Shown in pieces: positions 1 to 7,472 of a stretch of DNA of 64,000 nt. Position numbers and translations under genes: made by a program. The notes beneath the pieces are model-generated. The model saw only the letters and a program-made list of their open reading frames with translations. It ran no database searches and was not told the origin of the DNA. This stretch comes from Bacilli bacterium. GTDB lineage: Bacteria > Bacillota_I > Bacilli_A > RFN20 > CAG-288. The stretch is taken from NCBI GenBank assembly GCA_022652945.1, contig JALCRV010000001.1, positions 1-64,000 of the forward strand. Direction: 5' to 3'. The number at the start of each line of letters is the position of its first letter. Within the stretch, counting starts at the first letter, position 1.

Positions 1-162
1 AGGAACGAGTTCCCCAGGGCGATCCGAAGTCATGGCATTGAACTTAACGCAGAACTTGCCACCGATGCCGTACGGCCCAAGTTTTTGGCCTAATTTAGCT
101 GGGCTGGCCTCACCGCCCATGGAGACGATCTTCATCGTCCTCAAAATCTTTTTGCCTGCCAC
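1..162 (-). CDS. rplK: Ribosomal protein L11, N-terminal part (runs off the window)
   Basis: The 54 visible codons start at a GTG (position 162) preceded 7 nt upstream by AGGAGG, and run off the left edge in frame. The translation contains GEASPAKLGQKLGP, FCVKFNAMT and DRPGELVP. These line up with the L11 N-terminal domain (GKATPAPPVGPALGQ, FCKEFNART, G-x-x-x-P), which binds the GTPase-associated region of 23S rRNA and is the thiostrepton-binding domain. Two residues appear to be missing in the usual PPVG loop, so the second conserved proline is absent, as also occurs in mycoplasma L11. L1 (rplA) would be expected next, outside the window. The main uncertainty is this divergence; the strong RBS and start support a real gene. 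Confidence 0.75.
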   Translation of the reverse strand, partial: MAGKKILRTMKIVSMGGEASPAKLGQKLGPYGIGGKFCVKFNAMTSDRPGELVP

Positions 163-193
163 GTGATAACCTCCTATATATTAATTATCCGTG

Positions 194-228
194 CGTGGTT
201 GTATTGGGTCTAGAGAAACCCTCCCACG
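194..228 (-). promoter_or_regulatory. Two-tier hairpin in the rplK leader
   Basis: Arms CGTGG (194-198) and CCACG (224-228) pair around an inner GGGT/ACCC helix (206-209 with 218-221), leaving an internal loop. It lies between the predicted promoter and the L11 start. L11-L1 operons are often autoregulated by L1 binding such a leader; assigning that role here is inference from position and shape only. Confidence 0.4.
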
Positions 229-274
229 GCCATGGTATGCCCAAAAAAGGGCAAAATACCCCATAGCATTGTTA

Positions 275-304
275 ACTATAGCACTTTTCCTAAAGATAAA
301 TCAA
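275..304 (-). promoter_or_regulatory. Sigma-A promoter for rplK
   Basis: On the minus strand TTGATT (299-304) is followed after 18 nt by TATAGT (275-280), and the -10 is preceded by TGC (extended -10). It sits about 110 nt upstream of the L11 start. Confidence 0.6.
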
Positions 305-349
305 TAGTAACTTTAACAGACCTAGCCCCAGGGGTCAAGAGGCATTTGA

Positions 350-398
350 CATACTAAGTTCCGTTTTAATCTAAAGATAATTGTCATACTAAATTCCG
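350..398. repeat. Imperfect direct repeat, about 14 bp, 35-bp period
   Basis: CATACTAAGTTCCG (350-363) recurs as CATACTAAATTCCG (385-398), with one mismatch. The copies lie in the 358-bp gene-free gap between the L11 promoter and the toxin-antitoxin pair. They could be operator sites or the end of a lost mobile element; nothing else in the gap decides between these. Confidence 0.5.
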
Positions 399-467
399 CT
401 CTTAAGTGAAAATAATCTGTATTTATTAACTATCAGTTAATGAGAAAGATCTAAAAAGCTTAAAGGC

Positions 468-495
468 TTTGGAATATTGCTATTTTATATATAAT
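468..495 (+). promoter_or_regulatory. Probable promoter of the toxin-antitoxin pair
   Basis: TATAAT (490-495) lies 26 nt before the antitoxin ATG at 522, with a weak -35-like TTTGGA (468-473) 16 nt upstream. The surroundings are very AT-rich, so the -10 is better supported than the -35. Confidence 0.45.
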
Positions 496-521
496 ATTTT
501 TAGCTAATTAGGATGCACTAT

Positions 522-755
522 ATGGAAATAGTCTCAGCCACCGAATTTCAAAATAACTTCGGTAAATACTTGGAATCTGTCCGAAATGGCTCGGAAGTAA
601 TCATCACGAAAAGCGGAAAAGAAGTAGCTAGACTCGTTTCTAAAGAAGCCACAGCCCGCTTTCTTTCCGATAGCCTAGTCGGAATCTTGAAAGAAGAAAT
701 AAAAGATAAGGATGGCTTAAAAGAAAGACTGACAAAATATGACCGCCTTAATTGA
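522..755 (+). CDS. Phd/YefM-family antitoxin
   Basis: This small DNA-binding antitoxin would neutralise the PIN ribonuclease toxin encoded just downstream and repress its own operon. The protein starts MEIVSATEFQNNFGKYL and has EVIITKSGKEVARLV, the usual Phd/YefM N-terminal fold. The acidic and basic C-terminal tail (about residues 50-77) is where these proteins bind their toxin. An in-frame ATG at 513 would add three residues; 522 is preferred because it matches the family start and has AGG at suitable spacing. The gene overlaps the toxin start at 739 by 17 nt, typical translational coupling. The antitoxin itself looks intact although the toxin is broken. Confidence 0.85.
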   Translation: MEIVSATEFQNNFGKYLESVRNGSEVIITKSGKEVARLVSKEATARFLSDSLVGILKEEIKDKDGLKERLTKYDRLN

Positions 756-1150
756 TACAAACGTGCTTTTAGATGTCTTAGCTAACCGTCAGAATTTTTA
801 TCCTTACTCTAAAGCTATTTTTGATTTATGTGAATTAAAGAAAAATCAAAGGCTACATCTCTTCCCTTTCAATCGCTGATCTGGTTTATGTCATGCGAAA
901 AGAACTAAAGAAAGAAGATATAAATCATGTCTTGCTGACTTTGGAGTTGATTTTTCAAATGGCTGATCTAAATGTCAACGATATAAATAAGGCTCTAGAA
1001 ACAAACACACCAGATTTTGAAGACGGAATACAAATCGCGACAGCAAAAAGAATTAAAGCCGACTGTATCATCACCAGGAACAAAAAGGATTTGGAGAATA
1101 ATCCTTTTCCTCTTTTCACTCCGGAAGAAGCCGTTAAGCAATTTATTTAG
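739..1150 (+). pseudogene. PIN-domain toxin (VapC-like), frameshifted
   Basis: From the ATG at 739 the frame reads MTALIDTNVLLDVLANR, the first PIN acidic motif, and then stops early at about 880. A second frame continues the domain as GYISSLSIADLVYVMRKEL and ends with DFEDGIQIATA and CIITRNKKDL, the remaining acidic PIN motifs and C-terminal strand. Removing one A from the A5 run at 841-845 joins both parts into one continuous protein of about 136 residues. PIN toxins are Mg-dependent ribonucleases that cleave tRNA or mRNA. The break is either a genuine inactivating mutation, a phase-variable homopolymer or a sequencing error; the sequence alone cannot tell. The antitoxin gene upstream is intact. 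Confidence 0.8.
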
Positions 1151-1219
1151 TTATTCTATTTACCAAATTTGAATATTAACAATCAGGTCTGCTGAAAGAA
1201 CAAAAAATCAAATGAAAGA

Positions 1220-1247
1220 AAAGACATTTTTATTAGATGTCTTTTTT
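1220..1247 (+). terminator. Rho-independent terminator after the toxin
   Basis: AAAGACAT (1220-1227) pairs with ATGTCTTT (1237-1244) across a 9-nt loop and is followed by a T run. Confidence 0.7.
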
Positions 1248-1261
1248 AATATGCCGCCAAC

Positions 1262-1288
1262 AAAAAACTCCCGCCGGTCAGGCGGGAG
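1262..1288 (-). terminator. Rho-independent terminator of the OB-repeat lipoprotein gene
   Basis: A GC-rich stem CTCCCGCC/GGCGGGAG (1268-1275 with 1281-1288) abuts the stop codon at 1289-1291. On the minus strand six Ts follow it. Confidence 0.85.
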
Positions 1289-3685
1289 CTAAGCATCTAG
1301 AATCGGAATTAAGTAAAGCTCAACAACGATGCTGGCGATGTAGAAGGTGCCAGTATTGGTTGAATGATGACCGACATTGAAGAAGGTCATGCCTTGGGCC
1401 TGGGTGAAGTTAACGACATGGACCGCGGTGGTGCCATCAGCGGTGACGACATCGGTATCGACCGGAGTCGCGGTCGCAGCAGTAGCGCCGGAAATCGTTA
1501 GCATCTTTTTGCCATTAGCCATGAGCTTCCCTGTGGTTTCAGTGACAGTGATGCTCTTAATAGCAGTCGGAGTAGCGGAAGTGTTATAAATCGCGGAAAG
1601 GCCAGTTGTGGCATTAACACGATACTGCAATCCGTTACTATAGTTACCAACACCAGTCGCAGTGATAGCAACGCCGGAAATCGTCTGAGGATTTGAAACA
1701 GTATAAGCACCAGAAGGCTGGCTTAAGGTATCAACGGTAAGGTTGAGCGAAGTGACAGCCGCAGTGGCCGAAACAAATTTGACGACAACGTAGTTCGTGA
1801 CATTGACTTGGAAGGAATAAGTCCCATCCTCAGCCGCAGTCAACTTATCAGCGCTATCGAAGCCACGAGCGACGGTGACCGTATCAACTTTATAGCCGGT
1901 AGCCGGAGTCGCAGTGACTTTGACAGTCTCGCCGAAAGCCAAATTCGATTCCTTATCAAGCGCAACTGTGCCATTTTCAGCCTCAGCAGCGGAAGCGGAG
2001 AACTTATAAGTATAAGCTGCATCGGTGGTCAAGACATCGGCAACGATGACACCGGAAATTTCCGGAGTTCCGCTGAAATAAGTATAGACAGCTTCCATCG
2101 TGACATAATCACCGACAGTAGCACCAGCCGTAGCAAAGTCAGTGGGCTTGGTCCAGGCGCCGGTATAGTAGCCTAAACCAGTGTCGGTCTTGACTAAGTT
2201 AGCCGCAGTCTTAGTGCTGCCATAAATGGTGATTGCTGAACCGGAAACCGGATCGACTAGGAAGCCGTTACCATTGGTCGAATTAGTGATTTTAGCAAAG
2301 ATGCCCGAGACTTTGACAACCTTATTATCAGAGGCAGTCTTAGCTCTTAAATCAGCGATCGTCACCGTATCGATGACCGGAGTCTTCGCGACAACGGTCG
2401 GAATGACGACACCGGAGACTTCCAAAGTCCCGTTATAATCGCAACGGATAACCATCATCGTGACTTCATCGCCGATCTTCAGATCTTTGGTGCCAGCATT
2501 AGTTAAGAAGTCTTGCGGATTGGTGAAAACAGTCCTGCCTTTAGTGGCATCATAAGCCAACTTGGTGGCATCAGCAGTCGCGCCGTAGACATAGATAGGA
2601 TCTTTAGTGGCGCCTTCAGTCTGCAGATAGAAGTTGCCGTAAGCAGTCCCATCAGTCGCGGTAGCGTTCGACCAGCCAGTGATCTTGCCTTTAACAAGGT
2701 AAGTATAAAGTTTCTGAGGCAGAGTGGAAGCGGCGACAACATCGGTAGTAAGAGGAGCAGCAGCGGTGCCAGCGTTAGCGACGGAGACGCCGTTAACCGC
2801 TAAGACGATGCAAGAAATCTCTTTCTTGGTGCCATAGTCCGCTCTGATAGCGATGACATCGAGCTTATCTCCAACCTTCAGATCCTTAGTGGCCGCATTG
2901 GTCAAAGCATCTTGCGGATTGGTGAACTTATAGGTCATCGTCGAAAGATTGAAGGAAAGCGCCGAAGCCTGAGCAGAAGTTCCATAAACGGTGATCTGAG
3001 TAGTGTCATCGACTTTGGCCATGAAATTACCATAAGCAGAAATATCAGTCTTTCCGGAAAGCAAAGCGGCAAATTCAATCGTGGTCTTATAAGCATACTT
3101 GCCGGTGGTGTCATCAGCATTGTAGACATCCGCGATCGTAGCAGCCTTATAAGCCGGTTCGGTCAAAGAAGCCAAAGCGGTGATCTCGACGGAATCAGTA
3201 ATGCCTTTATAGGTAGCGGTAATCGTCGCAGTGCCTTCCTTCTGAATCGAAAGGTTGACGCCGATGGCAGCGATAACGGTCGGATCGGACGAAGTGACGA
3301 CCAATTCGCCGGAAGCGACTAAGGCAGCCGGATTGATGACCGGATCAGCCGCAAAGGTGATCTTACGATCAGCCTGGCCGACGTGCCATTCAGCTGTTAA
3401 AGCATCCTTGTTGGAGATGGAGAAAGTCTGAGTGATCGAAGAAGACTCAGAGCTGGATTCCGAAGAAGCTTCAGACGAAACTTCCGAAGAAGCAACCGCG
3501 GACGAAGAAGCAGCCGCGGACGAAGCGGTCGAAGAGACGACCTGCGAAGAAGCAGCCGCAGATGAAGCCGCAGACGAAGCCGCGGATGATGCTGCAGAGG
3601 AAGAATTAGTATTTCCACCGCAGGAAGCTAAGCCGATAGTAAGAGCGAATAGACCAGCAATTGTGAGAATCGATTTTCTTTTCAT
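1289..3685 (-). CDS. Surface lipoprotein with Big2-like, OB-fold repeat and InlB-repeat-like domains
   Basis: The 798-residue protein has a signal peptide ending in the lipobox LASC (Cys22), then a Ser/Ala linker to about residue 90. Next comes an Ig-like (Big2-type) region around residues 95-185. Three repeats follow, each with a YGNF-like or GFLV strand, an ITVYG/IYVYG strand and a GD-x-V/L-(x)4 strand ending in EISGVIV or similar; these look like OB-fold modules. A segment with NGTVALDKES and ATPATGYKVDTV resembles divergent InlB B-repeats. The C-terminal 150 residues look like a beta-sandwich (FFNVGHHS). No enzyme motif is visible. It lies 112 nt downstream of the nuclease/transporter operon on the same strand. 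OB folds often bind nucleic acid or sugars, so a surface ligand-binding role is inferred. SD GGGAGG precedes the ATG. Confidence 0.75.
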   Translation of the reverse strand: MKRKSILTIAGLFALTIGLASCGGNTNSSSAASSAASSAASSAAASSQVVSSTASSAAASSSAVASSEVSSEASSESSSESSSITQTFSISNKDALTAEWHVGQADRKITFAADPVINPAALVASGELVVTSSDPTVIAAIGVNLSIQKEGTATITATYKGITDSVEITALASLTEPAYKAATIADVYNADDTTGKYAYKTTIEFAALLSGKTDISAYGNFMAKVDDTTQITVYGTSAQASALSFNLSTMTYKFTNPQDALTNAATKDLKVGDKLDVIAIRADYGTKKEISCIVLAVNGVSVANAGTAAAPLTTDVVAASTLPQKLYTYLVKGKITGWSNATATDGTAYGNFYLQTEGATKDPIYVYGATADATKLAYDATKGRTVFTNPQDFLTNAGTKDLKIGDEVTMMVIRCDYNGTLEVSGVVIPTVVAKTPVIDTVTIADLRAKTASDNKVVKVSGIFAKITNSTNGNGFLVDPVSGSAITIYGSTKTAANLVKTDTGLGYYTGAWTKPTDFATAGATVGDYVTMEAVYTYFSGTPEISGVIVADVLTTDAAYTYKFSASAAEAENGTVALDKESNLAFGETVKVTATPATGYKVDTVTVARGFDSADKLTAAEDGTYSFQVNVTNYVVVKFVSATAAVTSLNLTVDTLSQPSGAYTVSNPQTISGVAITATGVGNYSNGLQYRVNATTGLSAIYNTSATPTAIKSITVTETTGKLMANGKKMLTISGATAATATPVDTDVVTADGTTAVHVVNFTQAQGMTFFNVGHHSTNTGTFYIASIVVELYLIPILDA

Positions 3686-3738
3686 GTTTCCTCCCTTTCC
3701 ACAATTTGTTGAAACATCTTTTTCCGAGTAGCAAGTTT

Positions 3739-3767
3739 ATTATACAACCCGGAACCAAATATATTAA
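3739..3767 (-). promoter_or_regulatory. Probable promoter of the OB-repeat lipoprotein gene
   Basis: A perfect TATAAT (minus strand, 3739-3744) lies about 55 nt upstream of the start codon, with only a weak TTAATA at the -35 position (3762-3767). A GCAGG/CCTGC hairpin (about 3768-3789) lies just upstream, after the stop of the preceding gene. Confidence 0.5.
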
Positions 3768-3797
3768 GCAGGTGGCGTAAGCATCCTGCATTAATAT

Positions 3798-4274
3798 CTA
3801 CTGAGAGAACGTCTGATTCTGGACATCTTTAAGGAGAATCTGGTAATCGTGTTTTTTAATAGCACCGATGGTCACCAGAGTCAGACCGAAGCCCAGAAGG
3901 ATAACAGCGGCGACTAACAAGACCCAGAAAACGAAGTATTCCGGGCAGGTACGAATCAGTTGATTCTGCTGCGCCGGCTTAAAAGAAAGACGGAAGAAGA
4001 TCCAGGCCAGAATCATCGAAATGACCCCGACGGAAGTAAGACCCATACCCTGAGCAAAGGAGTTATTTCCTCTTTGAATCTCAGCGTGGGCAGCGGCCGC
4101 TAAAGACTTGATATCCTGCTCATCGTGGCCTTCATGGATCAGATAGCCACAACGGGGGCAGACATATTCAACCTTGGTCGAAGCTGTTAAGACTTTAGAG
4201 TTCGCTTCTAAAGAAGAAGCCTTGGCTTCCAGCTTCCTTTCCTCGATTTTCTTTCCGCAGTGATAGCAATACAT
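3798..4274 (-). CDS. Zinc-ribbon protein with two membrane segments
   Basis: This 158-residue protein starts MYCYHCGKKI and has a second knuckle VCPRCGYLI near residues 38-46, together a four-Cys zinc ribbon. Two hydrophobic segments follow (about residues 76-96 and 113-138). The start lies 10 nt downstream of the nuclease stop on the same strand, so it is probably the last gene of the nuclease/transporter operon. Zinc-ribbon/membrane proteins of this type are common in Bacillota and mostly uncharacterised. A structural or regulatory role in the neighbouring surface system is possible but nothing in the sequence proves it. Confidence 0.7.
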   Translation of the reverse strand: MYCYHCGKKIEERKLEAKASSLEANSKVLTASTKVEYVCPRCGYLIHEGHDEQDIKSLAAAAHAEIQRGNNSFAQGMGLTSVGVISMILAWIFFRLSFKPAQQNQLIRTCPEYFVFWVLLVAAVILLGFGLTLVTIGAIKKHDYQILLKDVQNQTFSQ

Positions 4275-4284
4275 ATCCTTAACC

Positions 4285-5871
4285 TCAAGCGCTCACCGAG
4301 GAGGTGGCATTAGCACCATCAATCGGGCTGGTCTGCACTAAATCCGCGCTCTTAGAAGGGATGATCTGGAAAGAAATCTTTCCCGAGGTGGTCTTATGGT
4401 AAGAATAGACACCGGTTAAAGTGAAGGTTCTCTTGTTTCCATCGGCCCCGAGTTTGAAATCATCGATCTTTGAATAGTAATAGGATCCCTGATTAGGATC
4501 TGGAGCGTACATGAAAGTGATATAGACGGTATAAGGCAAAGAAGCGTTATTGAAATAAGGATAAAGCGTGATGGTCTTATCGGAAACATATCCGCCGCCG
4601 ACCGTGATTTCCCCAGTCAGATTCACCGCGCAATTCAAGGCGGCGTAATCGTTATTCAATAAAGCATCCGGGGCATAATCGAAGACATGAAGCTTAAAAT
4701 CTTCAATATTGTCTTCAGCCTTGATCAGGACCTTAGCATCATTCTCATCGCTGGAGACGATCGGGAAAGAAGCGGAAGTGATCTGGAAGCCGAACTGTTC
4801 GGAATCCACGGCTAAGCCACAGACTTGGATATAAGTATTCTTCTTAGTGTACTTAGAAGGAATAGCTGACATACCGGTAAAGATATTGATTCCGGCGTAT
4901 TCTCCCTCTTCAGTAGCCGCACCGTTCTCTTTAGTGAAATAAGACTGGAGATAAAGGACATTGTTAGCAAAACCAGCCACCGTGCCCTGAATACGGACTT
5001 TGAAGTTAGAGTACTTATTGGTGGCCGTCGGATCAGCAAACTGCTTCAGGATTTCCTTTTTGATATCCAGAAGCGAAGTATCGAAATAATCACCGTAGTT
5101 GAATAAAGGATCAGGCAACCCGGAGAAAAGATTCAATTTCAGATCCGTAGCTTGTTGTTGAGCAGCGTAGAAAGTGCTTTCGTATGCAGGCATATCGGAA
5201 ACGTTCTTAACCCAAGAGAAGCCATCCTGGACGATCCAGAGATTCAAAAGAACCAGTTGATCGAACGGGCAATCCTTCACAGTCAAATTAATCCAAACCA
5301 AGGAAACGTAACGAGTCCCGGTTGAATCGAAGGAAGGAGTCTGGTAGGTCGAGATAGGAGCGGAGACCACGATGGTCCCATCAGCATCCGCCTTTTCCAG
5401 CTTTTCTTTAGTAAAGTTTGAAGCGGCTTTCCCGTATTCCTGGACTTTTCCAGTCGATTCAGGAGTATCGATCCCGAAGAAACGGGATTTAATCGTCTCG
5501 GAGGAAGTCGTGGTGACTTTCGGAGTGAAATGGGCGGTATCACCATCGATCGGCGATTTCAAGCTGACCTGACCGACTCCATCTTTATAAAAATCATGGC
5601 CTTTATAATCAAGGCCCAGTTTAACGCTGCCATCATTGACATAATCGATATATGCCATAGACGAGATCTCGGAAGAAGCGGTCTCTGAACTGCCGAAAGA
5701 ATCGACTCCGGAGGAAGAAGCGGCGGCAGAAGACTCAGCAGAATCAGAAACATTGCTCACTGCAGACGAGTTATCTCCGACCGAGCTAATTATTTGGCCA
5801 CCGCACGCCGTTAAAGAGGCGACTGTAGCCAGCGCAATAATTCCGAGGAGGGCTTTTTTAATAGAGTTCAT
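4285..5871 (-). CDS. Staphylococcal-nuclease-like (thermonuclease) lipoprotein with OB-fold domain
   Basis: This predicted Ca2+-dependent, sugar-nonspecific nuclease is tethered outside the membrane. The signal peptide ends in lipobox LTAC (Cys23), followed by a Ser-rich linker to about residue 72. The SNase domain (about 85-260) keeps all key residues: IDGDTAHF (Asp111 equals SNase Asp21), IKSRFFGIDTPES (Arg130, Asp135, Glu138 equal Arg35, Asp40, Glu43) and GTRYVSLVW (Arg187 equals Arg87). A second beta-rich domain (about 290-375) resembles an OB fold, and the tail is another beta domain. The start has AAGGAG 7 nt upstream. It lies 11 nt after the substrate-binding-protein gene, so enzyme and importer are co-transcribed. 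Mycoplasma surface nucleases sit beside the same kind of ABC transporter. The likely job is to degrade environmental DNA/RNA for uptake. Confidence 0.9.
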   Translation of the reverse strand: MNSIKKALLGIIALATVASLTACGGQIISSVGDNSSAVSNVSDSAESSAAASSSGVDSFGSSETASSEISSMAYIDYVNDGSVKLGLDYKGHDFYKDGVGQVSLKSPIDGDTAHFTPKVTTTSSETIKSRFFGIDTPESTGKVQEYGKAASNFTKEKLEKADADGTIVVSAPISTYQTPSFDSTGTRYVSLVWINLTVKDCPFDQLVLLNLWIVQDGFSWVKNVSDMPAYESTFYAAQQQATDLKLNLFSGLPDPLFNYGDYFDTSLLDIKKEILKQFADPTATNKYSNFKVRIQGTVAGFANNVLYLQSYFTKENGAATEEGEYAGINIFTGMSAIPSKYTKKNTYIQVCGLAVDSEQFGFQITSASFPIVSSDENDAKVLIKAEDNIEDFKLHVFDYAPDALLNNDYAALNCAVNLTGEITVGGGYVSDKTITLYPYFNNASLPYTVYITFMYAPDPNQGSYYYSKIDDFKLGADGNKRTFTLTGVYSYHKTTSGKISFQIIPSKSADLVQTSPIDGANATSSVSA

Positions 5872-5882
5872 TTTTCTGCTCC

Positions 5883-7388
5883 TTACATGGATTTCTTCGT
5901 TTCGTTATAAGCATCTTCAAAGGCTTTATCAATCGTCTTATTGCCAAGTAGGACCTGGGTGACGATACCGCCGACTTCAGTTCGAGCAACCGCGGAGCCT
6001 TTAAAGGTCGGGCTGATCAGATAATGGCCAGCGACTTGGTCGCTGACGACTTTAGCGGTCTTGGCATAAGTCTCGCCTTCCTCTAAGTACTGCTGATAAA
6101 GATCGGTAGCATAAGCGGAAGTCCTCACTGGAGAATACCCTTCCGAACCGATAACGCACATCTGCGTATTGATTTCGGCGGAGGTGATATACTTCAAGAA
6201 TTTCCAAGCGTATTTAGCTCTCTTGGCGTTAGTCGCATCATCTTTGCCAGGGTTATTAAGAATCGTTAAAGTCGGTCCTTGGTTAACATAGACCGGATTT
6301 TCTGCGCTCATCGAGGGGACCTTGCAAACCCCGACTTCAAATGAGTCACCCGAAGGCAACTGATAGCCGGTACCACCAGAAGACCCGATTGAGAAGACCG
6401 ACTCGACATTCTTAAAGGAATCGGAGCCATAAGTGCCCTTCACGCCTTTAGTAGTCAGATAGCCGGCATCTTTAGCATCCTTATAAGACTGCACCAAAGC
6501 TTTCGCTTGGTCGTTAACAAAATCAACCGAGCCAGTTCCATCCGTATTCAAAGAAAGATAAGGGATGTTCTTCTGGTAAGACTGGGAAATATACATATTG
6601 GAATCCGAATCATAATAGATCGGAGTCTTCAGGGTCGAGGAAATCGCCGTCTGGTTATCTTTGATGGCTTTAGCGACCGCCAAGAGTTGATCCCAGGACA
6701 TATTCTTCAGATAAGTATCGATCTTCCCGCTGGTATTCAAAGTGGAATCATAATACTTCGGGATGGCGGAACCTAAAAGAGTCTTGTTATAGAACATGAC
6801 TTCTGTGGATTTCATGAAAGGCAAGGAATAAAGTCCTTTTTTCGCATAGTTGGTGCCTTCCTGATAGAAACCTTGGACGAAATCGCTCGCTTCCCCATCG
6901 CCGTACCAGCTTTCTTTGCCAAAGCCAATCTCCGGATCGGAAACGAATTTTTCCATATTGACGACAAACTGTTCATCTTTCAGTTCCCCAGCCAAATACT
7001 CCGCGACATGATCGGGGTAGGCGACCGCGATCGTCGGGACATTGCCGGCGGAGAAGCCGTTCTTGACGATTGAAAGAATATCGTTATAGCCGCCTTTATA
7101 AGCTAATTCAACATTGACATCGACCCCATCGTGTTCTTTCACGAGGGCTTTAAATGCAGTGATCTTTTTATTGAGGGTATCGACGATGCTCTGCCCGAAA
7201 GTATGCCAGAAAGTGATCGTCACCGAAGTGCCGCTATCATCTCCAGACGAAACAGATTCCGAGACATTGCTGCCCGTAGTCGAACTGCCAGCGACGTTTG
7301 AAGAATTGCCGCTTGCCTCACCGCAGGAAAAAAGCCCGCCTAAAACAATGAAGGATGAAAACAAAGTAAATAAACGCTTCTTATTCAT
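5883..7388 (-). CDS. ABC transporter substrate-binding lipoprotein (family 1), copy 2
   Basis: The 501-residue protein has a signal peptide with lipobox LFSC (Cys22), a short Ser/Gly linker, then VTITFWHTFGQSIVDTL and VPTIAVAYPDHVAEYL. These are hallmarks of extracellular solute-binding proteins family 1, used by MalEFGK- and Ugp-type importers. The C-terminal lobe has AWKFLKYITSAEINTQ and GGIVTQVLLGNKTIDKAFEDA. It lies 84 nt downstream of a paralogous binding protein and directly upstream of the nuclease gene. Family 1 usually binds oligosaccharides or glycerol-3-phosphate; the nuclease partner suggests a nucleotide-derived ligand, but this is inference. Two different binding proteins on one permease pair suggest two ligands. 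Confidence 0.9.
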   Translation of the reverse strand: MNKKRLFTLFSSFIVLGGLFSCGEASGNSSNVAGSSTTGSNVSESVSSGDDSGTSVTITFWHTFGQSIVDTLNKKITAFKALVKEHDGVDVNVELAYKGGYNDILSIVKNGFSAGNVPTIAVAYPDHVAEYLAGELKDEQFVVNMEKFVSDPEIGFGKESWYGDGEASDFVQGFYQEGTNYAKKGLYSLPFMKSTEVMFYNKTLLGSAIPKYYDSTLNTSGKIDTYLKNMSWDQLLAVAKAIKDNQTAISSTLKTPIYYDSDSNMYISQSYQKNIPYLSLNTDGTGSVDFVNDQAKALVQSYKDAKDAGYLTTKGVKGTYGSDSFKNVESVFSIGSSGGTGYQLPSGDSFEVGVCKVPSMSAENPVYVNQGPTLTILNNPGKDDATNAKRAKYAWKFLKYITSAEINTQMCVIGSEGYSPVRTSAYATDLYQQYLEEGETYAKTAKVVSDQVAGHYLISPTFKGSAVARTEVGGIVTQVLLGNKTIDKAFEDAYNETKKSM

Positions 7389-7472
7389 AAATTTCCTCTT
7401 TCTATATTGTTAAAGGCGGGCGACAAAACGAATTAGAGACTAAGACTCAATCGATAAGTAGTTAACGCTGAA

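Noticed and set aside
3432-3731. Acidic Glu/Ala-rich open frame on the plus strand
   Set aside because: It is the reverse reading of the Ser/Ala linker of the lipoprotein gene; no RBS. The same holds for frames at 39469-39765 and 41434-41739.
3768-3789. GCAGG/CCTGC inverted repeat as a shared lipoprotein-gene operator
   Set aside because: A similar repeat occurs near 39767-39783, but loop length differs (12 and 9) and short arms can arise by chance.
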